Below, one piece after another: positions 24,862 through 33,363 of a DNA stretch of 64,000 nt (position 1 is the stretch's first letter; each line of letters begins with the position of its first letter). This DNA is from Shewanella sp. GD04112 (GTDB lineage Bacteria > Pseudomonadota > Gammaproteobacteria > Enterobacterales > Shewanellaceae). The stretch covers positions 1,240,001 through 1,304,000 of the forward strand of contig NZ_JAOEAL010000001.1 of the NCBI RefSeq assembly GCF_029835735.1, read 5' to 3'. Both the position numbers and the translations under genes were made by a program. The notes beneath the pieces are model-generated. The model did no database searches. It was not told the DNA's origin and saw nothing but the letters and a program-made list of their open reading frames with translations.

Positions 24862-26040
24862 ATGAAAATAAAACCACCACTCTGGCTGTGCGTACTCTTG
24901 ATGATGTTTCCGCAAATTATGGAAACCATCTATAGCCCTGCGTTGCCTAATATTGCAGAAAATTTTGCGGTGTCTGTTACCAGCGCCTCGCAGACTTTAT
25001 CTGTGTACTTTATCGCTTTTGCTGTAGGCGTATTTTGCTGGGGTCGTTTAGCCGACATCATTGGTCGCCGCAATGCCATGCTTGCGGGCTTACTCTGTTA
25101 TGCCATTGGTTCCGCATGCGCGTTGATGATTAGCGACTTTACCCTGTTGTTGTTCGCTCGGGTATTATCGGCCTTTGGTGCAGCAGTGGGTTCTGTCATC
25201 ACTCAAACCATGATGCGTGACAGTTACAACGGGGAGGAACTCGCGAAAGTCTTTTCGGTGATGGGCATGTCTCTTGGGATTAGTCCCATTATCGGATTGC
25301 TATTGGGGAGCATCCTCAGTGCTTATTGGGGATATCAAGGGGTATTTGTCGCCCTGATGGTTTCTGCCATTGTGTTGTTGTTTTTGTCGGTAAAATCTTT
25401 GCCCGAAACCAAGCCTGAACACACTCAAAAAATCGCGATAGTTGAATTAGCTATCAAGATGCTTACCGACATTGGGATAATTAAAAATACTCTGCTGGTG
25501 GCCTCATTTAACTTGATGTGGTTTAGCTACTTTTCGCTGGCACCATTTATGTTTGAGGCGCGAGGATTGTCGACGCTTGCCTTCGGTGCCAGTGGGTTGT
25601 TATTGGGCTTTGGCGCATTCCTTGGCAGTTATTTTAATAAACTATTGCTGGGTAGAGGCTATTCCTGTGCGCTATTAGTGCGGTTAGCAAGCCTTATGGC
25701 ACTATTCGGAGGACTCGGTATTTGGCTGTTCCAATCGACTAATATTGGCTTGAATAATGTTTATTTCTTACTACCCATGCTGTTGATTGTGATTGCTTAT
25801 GGGATCGCGATTCCTAATATCCTGAGCTCGGCGCTGGCAAACTACCGCGCTTATGCAGGTTCCGCGGGTGCACTGTTTGGACTGTTTTATTACATTCTGT
25901 TGGGGCTAGGTTTAGGCGGTGCGGGCATGGTAAGCCATCTTGGGGGCGTTATTACCTTAGCTGCACTGCTATGTGTTGGGCTTGGATATGCGGGTTTGGC
26001 AGGCAGGACAGTGCTAAGAGGGAAGTCGTCTCGAGCGTAA
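24862..26040 (+). CDS. MFS drug-resistance-type transporter (Bcr/CflA-like)
   Basis: This 392-residue inner-membrane protein with about 12 helices belongs to the major facilitator superfamily. The loop between helices 2 and 3 reads GRLADIIGRRNAML, the MFS motif, and the first helix region MMFPQIMETIYSPALPNIAENF resembles the Bcr/CflA group of drug:H+ antiporters. Substrate specificity cannot be inferred. It is divergent from an AraC-type gene that probably regulates it, and is followed by a strong terminator at 26045-26071. Confidence 0.85.
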   Translation: MKIKPPLWLCVLLMMFPQIMETIYSPALPNIAENFAVSVTSASQTLSVYFIAFAVGVFCWGRLADIIGRRNAMLAGLLCYAIGSACALMISDFTLLLFARVLSAFGAAVGSVITQTMMRDSYNGEELAKVFSVMGMSLGISPIIGLLLGSILSAYWGYQGVFVALMVSAIVLLFLSVKSLPETKPEHTQKIAIVELAIKMLTDIGIIKNTLLVASFNLMWFSYFSLAPFMFEARGLSTLAFGASGLLLGFGAFLGSYFNKLLLGRGYSCALLVRLASLMALFGGLGIWLFQSTNIGLNNVYFLLPMLLIVIAYGIAIPNILSSALANYRAYAGSAGALFGLFYYILLGLGLGGAGMVSHLGGVITLAALLCVGLGYAGLAGRTVLRGKSSRA

Positions 26041-26044
26041 ATAA

Positions 26045-26071
26045 AAAGCCAAGGGTGATTCCCTTGGCTTT
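26045..26071. terminator. Terminator after the MFS gene, also usable for the leftward RND operon
   Basis: An 11-bp perfect stem (AAAGCCAAGGG 26045-26055 with CCCTTGGCTTT 26061-26071) has a 5-nt loop. It sits between two converging units. Confidence 0.8.
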
Positions 26072-26115
26072 ATGGTTTTAACAAACCTTATGCCGTTTCG
26101 CTTTACTGTCTCGTG

Positions 26116-29100
26116 CTAGGCTTTAGCAGTGTGTTCCTGTTGTTTGGCCGCCTCTTGCGCTGCTAATTCTTGAGCTGCTAATTCTTGAGCCTTAATGGCC
26201 GCTTCGAGTTTTGCCTCAACATAACCCGGTGAATGGGTTGCGGCCGAGATTAAGCGGTACATGGCTGGGATCACAAATAGGGTCACAAAGGTGGCGAAGG
26301 CCATGCCGAAGAACACCACAGTACCCACGGCAATCCGACTCTCAGAGCCCGCTCCCGATGAGAAGATCAGCGGCACTGCACCTACCAAGGTGGTGAAGGC
26401 TGTCATCAGAATGGGGCGTAAGCGACGAGTCGAGGCGTCGATAATGGCTTTATCTAGGGCTAAACCACGGTCACGCAATTGGTTGGCAAACTCGACGATT
26501 AAGATGCCGTTTTTAGTCACCATACCAATCAACATGATCATCCCAATCTGGCTATAGATGTTAATGCCTTGACTGGTGACCAACAGGCCGAGGAAACCAC
26601 CAAATACCCCCATAGGCACGGTAAACATCACCACTAAGGGGTTGATAAAGCTTTCAAATTGCGCCGCCAGTACCAGATAAGCCACTAGGAGCGCTAAACC
26701 GAACACGATTAAGATGCTGCTCTGGTTTTCTTTAAAGTCCTTAGATTCGCCGGTATAACCGATGGAAATATCCTTAGGTAATAACTCAATGGCCTTATTA
26801 TCCAAAAACTTTAAGGCTTCGCCCAAGGTGTAGCCTTTACTGATGTTGGCCTTAAGGGTGATCGATTTTTGCTTATTGGTATGGCTAAGTTTTTGTGCCG
26901 ATGCGACTTCTTCGATATGGGTTAGGGTATCGAGCGTCACTAATTCACCCTTGGCCGAGCGCATATAGATTTGGCTCAAATCGCCGACGTTGTTAAAGCT
27001 GTTTTCATCGCCGCGCAGATACACATCGTACTCTTCGCCTCGGTCGACATAGGTGGTTTCTTTACGACCGCCGAGCATCACTTCTAAGGTTTGTGAGACT
27101 TCATCTACGCTGATCCCAAGCTCTGCCGCCCGTTCTTTATCGACGGTAACGATAAGCTCTGGCGTGGTTTCGGCATAGTCTAAATCCGCGCCTTCCATCA
27201 TAGGGCTGGCGTTGGCTTCTTCTTTTAATACCTGTGCCCATTTAAACAGCTCAGCATAATCTGAGCCGCCGAGCACGAATTGTACTGGCTCACTCGATTG
27301 ACCCCTAAAGCCTGGCATCATAGGGCGAACCATCACGTCGGGAATGTCTTTTAAGGCGTTGCTGATAATGCCAAGGGCTTGCTGCGCCGTGACATGGCGA
27401 TGCTCCCAATCCTCTAACTGCATGATCACAAAGCCAGTTTGATCGCCAGCGCGGCCACCGAAGGCGGGGGCTTGCACGCTAAAAGAACGTAACACGCCTT
27501 GGCCGAGCAGGGGCATCAGTCGGTCTTCAACTATGTCCATGTTTGCCGTCATACGGTTATAGCTGGTGCCTTCGGCACCTTTTACGAAGGCGAACAGTAC
27601 GCCGCGGTCTTCCTGCGGGGCCAACTGTGAGGGCACTTGCTGCATTAACCAGGCGCTGCCGCCAACGCAGGCGAGGATCACCAGTGGCGCCAACCATTTA
27701 AAACGGATCGCCTGAGTCACGCCAACACGGTAAACCTTTTCCATGCGGGCAAAACCACTGTCGACGAAACGGTTGAAACGGTTCGGTTTAACATTGGCTT
27801 TAAGCAGTTTGCTACTCAATACTGGCGTCAGCGTCAGGGCGATAAGTGAAGAAAACAGCACGGATACTGCCAGCATTACGGAGAACTCGGTAAAGAGTAA
27901 ACCGACCATGCCCTCCATAAAGGAAATCGGCAGGAACACCATGACTAACACGGCGGTGGTGGCCACAACCGCAAAGCCTACTTCCCGCGTGCCTTTGTAA
28001 GCGGCGAGTAGTGGCTCTTCGCCGCGCTCAATATGGTGGAAGATGTTCTCTACCACGACGATGGCATCGTCGACGACAAGACCGATGGCGAGAATTAATG
28101 CCATCAGCGTCAAGAGGTTAATCGAGTAGCCAAACATATTGGCGGCAATAAAGGCCGAGATCAGCGACACGGGTACTGTCACCGCTGGGATAAGGGTCGC
28201 TCTGGCTTGGCCGATAAAGATATACAGCACTAATACTACGAGGGCGCCAGTGACATAGAGGGTGTTGTATACCTCGTTAATTGAGCGGTCGATAAAGACG
28301 GTCGAGTCAAAGTCCACCACTAGGCTTGTGCCTTCGGGGAGAAAGTCTTGAATTCTATCGACTTCTTTATGGACTTCCTGCGCCACAATCAAAGGGTTCG
28401 CATCGGACTGAGTGATGACGCCTAAGCTTAAGTTAACGATACCATCGCTCTTAAAGGTGGAGTTTTCGTTCTGGGCGCCAACGGCCACATCCGCCACATC
28501 CTTAAGATAAATAGGCGTGCCATCGCTGGCGGTGCGTACCACTAAATAGTCAAAATCCTTCGGGGTGTAATAGAGTCTCTTGGTGCGCACCGACATCACA
28601 GTGGTATCGTTACGTACTTGACCGCCCGGGGTTTCGACGTTTTCTTTACGCAGTGCGTTAATAATGTCGGTGACTGTGACATTGCGTCCCGCCATTTGCT
28701 CGGGTCTGAGCTTGACGTACATCACCTTGTACAGACCGCCCGAGATGCTGATGGAACTCACGCCGCTGATGAGGCTAAATCTGTCTTCTAATACGCGCTG
28801 GGCGTAATCGGTCAGCTGAGTTCTGTCCATCACGCTGGAGCTTAAGTTGACATAGACGGACGGCTCGCCTGAGCCATTGTCCTTAGAGACAACAGGATCG
28901 TTGGCATCTTCAGGCAGGCGGCGCTGGGCGCGGGCCACGGCGTCACGCACATCACTCACGCCTTCGGTTAAGTTCCAACCGAGGAGAAATTTCACTGTGA
29001 TCCGCGAGCTGCCATTACGGGTGGTTGAGGTGATTTCATCTATGCCGCTGATCCCCGTGAGTTCATCCTCAAGGGTCTTAGTGATCTGGCTCTCCATAAT

Positions 29101-29271
29101 CGCGGCCGAAGCACCGGAGTAGCTGGTACTGACGGTCACAACTGGGCTTTCGACATCGGGCATTTCCCGTACCGACAGTTTAGTGAAGGACACTAAACCA
29201 AAGACGCACAGCAATAAGCTTAATACGATCGCGACGACGGGGCGCTTAACGGATACATCGGACAGCCACAT
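26116..29271 (-). CDS. RND efflux transporter, HAE1 type, second system
   Basis: This 1051-residue RND pump begins MWLSDVSVKRPVVAIVLS and has the same duplicated architecture as AcrB-type pumps. GLVVDDAIVVVENIFHHIE carries the paired Asp of the proton relay, and GMVTKNGILIVEFANQ is the second-half counterpart. It belongs to a different HAE1 branch from the pump at 18764; motifs and loop sequences differ throughout. The last ~30 residues are an Ala/Gln/Glu-rich tail encoded by short direct repeats. Its ATG overlaps the stop of the MFP gene (TAATG), so the two are translationally coupled. No outer-membrane factor or regulator is adjacent. Confidence 0.92.
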   Translation of the reverse strand: MWLSDVSVKRPVVAIVLSLLLCVFGLVSFTKLSVREMPDVESPVVTVSTSYSGASAAIMESQITKTLEDELTGISGIDEITSTTRNGSSRITVKFLLGWNLTEGVSDVRDAVARAQRRLPEDANDPVVSKDNGSGEPSVYVNLSSSVMDRTQLTDYAQRVLEDRFSLISGVSSISISGGLYKVMYVKLRPEQMAGRNVTVTDIINALRKENVETPGGQVRNDTTVMSVRTKRLYYTPKDFDYLVVRTASDGTPIYLKDVADVAVGAQNENSTFKSDGIVNLSLGVITQSDANPLIVAQEVHKEVDRIQDFLPEGTSLVVDFDSTVFIDRSINEVYNTLYVTGALVVLVLYIFIGQARATLIPAVTVPVSLISAFIAANMFGYSINLLTLMALILAIGLVVDDAIVVVENIFHHIERGEEPLLAAYKGTREVGFAVVATTAVLVMVFLPISFMEGMVGLLFTEFSVMLAVSVLFSSLIALTLTPVLSSKLLKANVKPNRFNRFVDSGFARMEKVYRVGVTQAIRFKWLAPLVILACVGGSAWLMQQVPSQLAPQEDRGVLFAFVKGAEGTSYNRMTANMDIVEDRLMPLLGQGVLRSFSVQAPAFGGRAGDQTGFVIMQLEDWEHRHVTAQQALGIISNALKDIPDVMVRPMMPGFRGQSSEPVQFVLGGSDYAELFKWAQVLKEEANASPMMEGADLDYAETTPELIVTVDKERAAELGISVDEVSQTLEVMLGGRKETTYVDRGEEYDVYLRGDENSFNNVGDLSQIYMRSAKGELVTLDTLTHIEEVASAQKLSHTNKQKSITLKANISKGYTLGEALKFLDNKAIELLPKDISIGYTGESKDFKENQSSILIVFGLALLVAYLVLAAQFESFINPLVVMFTVPMGVFGGFLGLLVTSQGINIYSQIGMIMLIGMVTKNGILIVEFANQLRDRGLALDKAIIDASTRRLRPILMTAFTTLVGAVPLIFSSGAGSESRIAVGTVVFFGMAFATFVTLFVIPAMYRLISAATHSPGYVEAKLEAAIKAQELAAQELAAQEAAKQQEHTAKA
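26159..26194. repeat. Short in-frame direct repeats coding the RND C-terminal tail
   Basis: A 15-bp unit (GCTAATTCTTGAGCT) occurs twice in direct succession with a partial third. On the minus strand it codes repeated AQELA units. The length is a multiple of three, so copy changes would only lengthen or shorten the cytoplasmic tail. Confidence 0.65.
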
Positions 29272-30383
29272 TATTTCGTCTCCGCGGTGTTGACGTCTGA
29301 CTTGGCTTCTGGACGGTTAGCATCGTTCTTGGCTTCGAGCACCACTTCATTGATCTTTAAGCCATCGCGCATGTTCACTAGCCCTTGCACTACCACTTTG
29401 TCGCCAATCTTAAGGCCCGAATCGATAAGCACTTGGTCACCCACGCGGGCACCTAAAATTACTTCGGTGCGATGGGCGATATGGTCCTCGCCCACCACAT
29501 AAACGTAGCGCTTAGTGCCTGAGTATTCTAAGGCTTGCACAGGCACAATCGGGGCGGAAATCGGTGGGAAGGTGATGGTCGATGACATCATCATGCCGGG
29601 CTTTAAACGGTTTTTCGCGTTTTCAAATTGCACGCGGATCTTCAAGTTTAAGGTTTCTTCATTGACGCGGGGATCGATGGCGACTACTTTGCCGATAAAG
29701 GTTTCCCCCGGCCAGGCGCGGCTGGTCGCCGAGACGGGCATGCCAATGCTGAGCTGTGACAGAAAATGTTCGGGCACCTGTAGGTCGAGTCGCATGCTGG
29801 ATAAATCATCCAAGGTCATCAGCTCAGTGCCAATACTCACCATTTTACCTTCACTGAAGTTAATCAGGCCGGTTTTGCCAGCAAAGGGGGCGATTAGTGA
29901 ATGGTAATGTAAATCCGCCTGCGCCGAGGCGAGTCGGGCTCTGGCGATATCGACGCTGGCCTTTTGCGCATCGATTTCGGTTTGGGTGATGGCGTTGCGG
30001 CTGATGAGTTTTTCAAATTCCCTGAGTTTACGGGTTTCATCATTTAAAAAGGCATTGGCCTCGGCTACTGCGGCCTGGGCTTTCATATCATCGAGTTCGA
30101 TAAGCAGTTGGCCTTTTTTGACCGCCTGATTCGATGTCACGGCGATTTGCTTAATTTTGCCTGTGACTTGCGGCGCGATAACCACGGCGCGATCGGCGGC
30201 GAGTTTACCTATGAGTGAAATCGATTGTGCCAGTGGATGTTCAACCACTTCTCCTGTGACCACAGGTACAGTGCGCATTAAATGGGGCGCGCTTTCGGGT
30301 TTGGCCGCCTGCAGTACATCACTAAAACTCACAGCGGTGGCAACCGCAGCAATTAAGGCAATGGCTATTATGGTTTTTTTCAT
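29271..30383 (-). CDS. RND periplasmic adaptor (MFP) of the second pump
   Basis: This is a membrane-fusion protein of 370 residues from ATG 30383 (MKKTIIAIALIAAVATAV), which begins with an N-terminal membrane anchor or signal. The open frame extends to a TTG at 30404, but the ATG gives a normal signal-like N-terminus. A lipoyl/barrel-sandwich region (DRAVVIAPQVTGKIKQI), an alpha-hairpin and the beta-barrel region (RVNEETLNLKIRVQF) follow. No lipobox cysteine is seen, unlike the first system. It overlaps the RND gene by one base (TAATG). Confidence 0.9.
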   Translation of the reverse strand: MKKTIIAIALIAAVATAVSFSDVLQAAKPESAPHLMRTVPVVTGEVVEHPLAQSISLIGKLAADRAVVIAPQVTGKIKQIAVTSNQAVKKGQLLIELDDMKAQAAVAEANAFLNDETRKLREFEKLISRNAITQTEIDAQKASVDIARARLASAQADLHYHSLIAPFAGKTGLINFSEGKMVSIGTELMTLDDLSSMRLDLQVPEHFLSQLSIGMPVSATSRAWPGETFIGKVVAIDPRVNEETLNLKIRVQFENAKNRLKPGMMMSSTITFPPISAPIVPVQALEYSGTKRYVYVVGEDHIAHRTEVILGARVGDQVLIDSGLKIGDKVVVQGLVNMRDGLKINEVVLEAKNDANRPEAKSDVNTAETK

Positions 30384-30581
30384 TGGAATAATTATCTCGC
30401 ACAAAGACGGTTAAGAGGCGATCGCACTAATGGCGCTATTCTAGTGAATAACCGTCATCAGGTGAGTAAAACTTTGTAAAGTTAAGCGCACGAAAGTGAA
30501 AGAAATTGTGTTTTTGTCGAAAAGACGGCCAACAATATTTTCTAGCTGTGTGGGCGTGGCTAAAATAGCCTAGTTATCGGG

Positions 30582-31376
30582 CTAAGGATGTGCTTGTGTT
30601 CGTATTTTTTCTATCGGATCTGAAGTGGATAGAAGTTGGGGGAATCGGCTTAAAATCGCGGCTAAACGGCCATCTTTCTTCATTGATTCAAGGCCTTTGT
30701 TAAACTCTGCTACTAAGGTTGTTTGATCGCTAACGGCCAAGGAAACCCCTAAATGAAATACTTCAGTCGCGATAGGATCGCCAACCTGCTCGAAGGCATC
30801 GGTATATTCATCGCCATGTTGTTTGATTAAATACTCAGCAAGGTTGTGACCTATTAAGACTAAGTCGATGCGTTTTAGAAATAATTTCTTAAGATTCATC
30901 TCATCTGAATTACCTTCCTCTGTCGTGAGTCCTGCACCAGCTATCTCGGGCGGATTGGCATAGCCACGACCAATGCCTATGGTGAAGGGCTTTAGTTCAG
31001 TTAATTGACTAAAACTTAACGGATTATCCTTGCGTTTATAGAACACAATTTGGACTGCCTGGATGGGCTCGGAATAGTGTGCCCATTGCTCACGTTCTTT
31101 ACGGTACCAAAGGCCAATAATGCCATCGGCTTGGCCGGTTTTAACAAGCAAGGCTGCCCGTGCGAAGGGATAGAATTTGACACTGGCATTGTAGCCGCGA
31201 CGTTTAAAGGCTTCTTTGACCACAAGCGCAACGCCGCCTTGGTCGGGTAACTCATTGGTATAAAAGGGAGGGTAGTTAGTCGCGACCAGTGTTAACTCTC
31301 GTCCCGCCATACACGGCGTAGATAATCCTAAGAGCTGCAATACAAGGCTAATCTTGATTAGCGACTTGAGGTTCAT
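30582..31376 (-). CDS. Periplasmic solute-binding protein, family 3, second copy
   Basis: This 264-residue protein has a signal peptide (hydrophobic residues ~8-22, ending CMAG) and a type II binding fold of the SBP_bac_3 family; NYPPFYTNE and YPFARAALLVKTGQADGI mark the start of the mature domain. No transporter genes are adjacent. The ATG at 31376 has AAGGGAC upstream. It is only distantly similar to the family-3 protein at 14714-15532, as judged by eye. The ligand is unknown; a role as an orphan binding or sensory protein is inferred. Confidence 0.8.
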   Translation of the reverse strand: MNLKSLIKISLVLQLLGLSTPCMAGRELTLVATNYPPFYTNELPDQGGVALVVKEAFKRRGYNASVKFYPFARAALLVKTGQADGIIGLWYRKEREQWAHYSEPIQAVQIVFYKRKDNPLSFSQLTELKPFTIGIGRGYANPPEIAGAGLTTEEGNSDEMNLKKLFLKRIDLVLIGHNLAEYLIKQHGDEYTDAFEQVGDPIATEVFHLGVSLAVSDQTTLVAEFNKGLESMKKDGRLAAILSRFPQLLSTSDPIEKIRTQAHP

Positions 31377-31493
31377 ACTTGTCCCTTAAAATAAAGCGTC
31401 ACTTTGCTGAGTATAGGGGCTGTTTGAACCTTGAGTGGGAATTTTGTGTGGTTGTTATTATGGTGAGAGCTATGACAATTGAAGTGGCGATGA

Positions 31494-31541
31494 CTATGAC
31501 AATAACTATGGCAATAGCTATGGCAATAGCTATGGTGATCA
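31494..31541. repeat. Four imperfect 12-bp tandem repeats
   Basis: Units CTATGACAATAA, CTATGGCAATAG, CTATGGCAATAG and CTATGGTGATCA run head to tail in the 276-bp gap between two minus-strand genes. The inner two copies are identical. The frame open through them (31379-31600) is low-complexity and not a credible gene. Confidence 0.7.
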
Positions 31542-31593
31542 CTATCTATAACTACAGCGAGAAATTGATATTTAGTCGAATCATCGCCTCGAA

Positions 31594-31626
31594 AAAATAG
31601 GGCTTATGGGGAAATGCCATAAGCCC
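31594..31626 (-). terminator. Terminator of the metallophosphatase gene
   Basis: A 10-bp perfect stem (GGGCTTATGG 31600-31609 with CCATAAGCCC 31617-31626) has a 7-nt loop. On the minus strand it is followed by a T run (complement of AAAAAA near 31592-31597). It lies 26 bp past the stop codon at 31653. Confidence 0.8.
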
Positions 31627-31652
31627 TTAATCCTTTAATGTTTACCCATGGC

Positions 31653-32819
31653 TTAAAGTTGTACTTGCTCACCCTGATAGAGGCCGCGGGTAAGTTTATC
31701 TTTGTCTATCAGCAATAGCTCGCCAGATTGACCATTCTTTATGCTGCTATCTATCGCAATGATTTTATTATGGTAAAGCCCAAGAACCCGTTCCTGCGAG
31801 GTGTGTCCGACTATGATATGGTCAACCTTAAAGTAGTTAAGGATTTGGTCAATATCTTTTTCGCTAAGTGCGTCTTTAAAGTAACCACGGTACCAAGTCG
31901 GGCCGTTAGTGAAAAACAGGAAGTTCAGCAGATCGTTTTGTTTTAGCTCTTCTTTTTTATCGTCCAAATGTTGGCGAAATAACTGGTTGGCATCGCTGAT
32001 ATTGAGTTTACGCTCGACCCATTCTGGGCTTATTCCACCGTGCATAAATAGCAGATTGTTGATCTTCACCAGCGTGTTTTTACTGCGAAGCCAACGGCCA
32101 ATTTCGGTGTCTTTATTGTAGAGCGCATCATAGCTGCGATTAAGCAATTCGGCTGAGGTTTTGTAACGCTCATTGATATAGCGTAAGTCGCCGCGAAACA
32201 CCATTTGCTCGTGGTTACCCATAAGTAAATGTAATCGACCGCCGGCGGCTTGCGCCTCCTTATCTAACTCATATAAAAACCACAGAACTTCGTTGACTTG
32301 GTGACCGCGGTCGAACATATCGCCTGTCATCACCATATGGCCATCACCAAAGGCCCAATGATTATTTTCATCAATAATCTTGTGGGCTTTAAGCAAATTA
32401 ATCATCACGTCAAATTGGCCATGCACATCGCTTAAGGCCACAATTTTACCCGCATGGGTATAAGTATCGGCTTCAACCTGAGGTGCTGCGTCATGGCGTA
32501 AAGGCTGTGGCAAGTTGCCGCAATCATTGGGGCGAGCCAATTGATTGTTTGCGATAGGAGTTTGTTTTAACTCACTCTGGCAGATCCAGTAGGCAGTGTT
32601 TTCTTTTCCTTGGTCGAGAAACACATAGGGGCCATCGGTGACGGACGATTCCGTAAGGATTGGTTGTGCACTGTAACTGGCAACAGCAAATAAACTGAGC
32701 AGTGAGAATAAAACTCCCCGAGCAGCGATATTGCTGCGCTTTTTAGGTGACACGGACGAATACACATCCCGTGATGGGCTGTTGGCATGGAGTAGGCCTG
32801 ATTCGGAGAGTATGCGCAT
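31653..32819 (-). CDS. Secreted metallophosphatase, Shewanella-like protein phosphatase type
   Basis: This 388-residue protein belongs to the PPP/calcineurin-type metallophosphoesterases. The motifs are ALSDVHGQFD (GDxHG type), TGDMFDRG (GDxxDRG), MGNHEQ (GNHE), and later MHGGISPEW and VGHTSQERV with the remaining metal ligands. It resembles the Shewanella-like phosphatase (SLP) group, whose founding members include the cold-active tyrosine phosphatase of Shewanella. A hydrophobic stretch (~36-50, ending SYSAQ) indicates export, though about 34 residues precede it. The ATG at 32819 has AAGGA at proper distance, which supports the long N-terminus. Protein dephosphorylation in the periplasm is inferred. 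Confidence 0.85.
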   Translation of the reverse strand: MRILSESGLLHANSPSRDVYSSVSPKKRSNIAARGVLFSLLSLFAVASYSAQPILTESSVTDGPYVFLDQGKENTAYWICQSELKQTPIANNQLARPNDCGNLPQPLRHDAAPQVEADTYTHAGKIVALSDVHGQFDVMINLLKAHKIIDENNHWAFGDGHMVMTGDMFDRGHQVNEVLWFLYELDKEAQAAGGRLHLLMGNHEQMVFRGDLRYINERYKTSAELLNRSYDALYNKDTEIGRWLRSKNTLVKINNLLFMHGGISPEWVERKLNISDANQLFRQHLDDKKEELKQNDLLNFLFFTNGPTWYRGYFKDALSEKDIDQILNYFKVDHIIVGHTSQERVLGLYHNKIIAIDSSIKNGQSGELLLIDKDKLTRGLYQGEQVQL

Positions 32820-33363
32820 TCGATGTTCCTTATTATCGTTTTACGTCACCTATTTAGGGCTGGTTAGCATAATGTTAATAATCGAATGCGGCAAGAGTCA
32901 TCAAGAGGGGAGCTGTTCATGGGCAAGCGATTGAAAGTCATGCTTATCTCATACATAACTTGAGAGTTTATATTGAATGCTGTGTTTAAAATGAGAGTGA
33001 ATTTATTTTTATCAAACCATTTAAATAAGTATTCTATTTAAATTTATATCGTTATTTTAATCGGGCTGTATACGGTTATTTTTAAATCTGTTCATATCGG
33101 GTTATTTCATTTTGCTGGTTAAGTAACAATGTTTTATTAACACTGATATGTGGATGTTTGTGTTGAAGTTTAAATATTTTTGTTTATTTGTTGCCAAATA
33201 AGTGTTGATAGTGGTAAAAGTCACGAGTATCACCTAATGGTATGATTTTACTGTGCATCATTCGGTAATTTTTGCTTTTCTATTTTAAATCGTGCGATTT
33301 AAATTATTAAATCCTAGGTGAAAGTGTTTTTATTTTTATCTAAATAACAGATATGCATACCGT
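32820..33363. other. AT-rich divergent region upstream of the pilY1-like gene
   Basis: These 544 bp are distinctly AT-rich from about 32960 to the pilY1-like start, unlike the coding DNA around them. They must contain the promoters of the phosphatase and of the pilus gene, and the base bias is compatible with binding by nucleoid proteins such as H-NS, which is an inference. I see no RNA gene. The only start with a good ribosome-binding site (32919, GGGGAG) gives just 14 codons. Confidence 0.4.

Noticed and set aside
31379..31600. 73-codon frame through the 12-bp tandem repeats
   Set aside because: Its sequence is a product of the repeats (repeated Met/Ala/Ile), it lacks a proper start, and it overlaps a terminator region.
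32919..32963. ATG with a strong GGGGAG site upstream
   Set aside because: It gives only 14 codons before a stop and resembles no known leader peptide.
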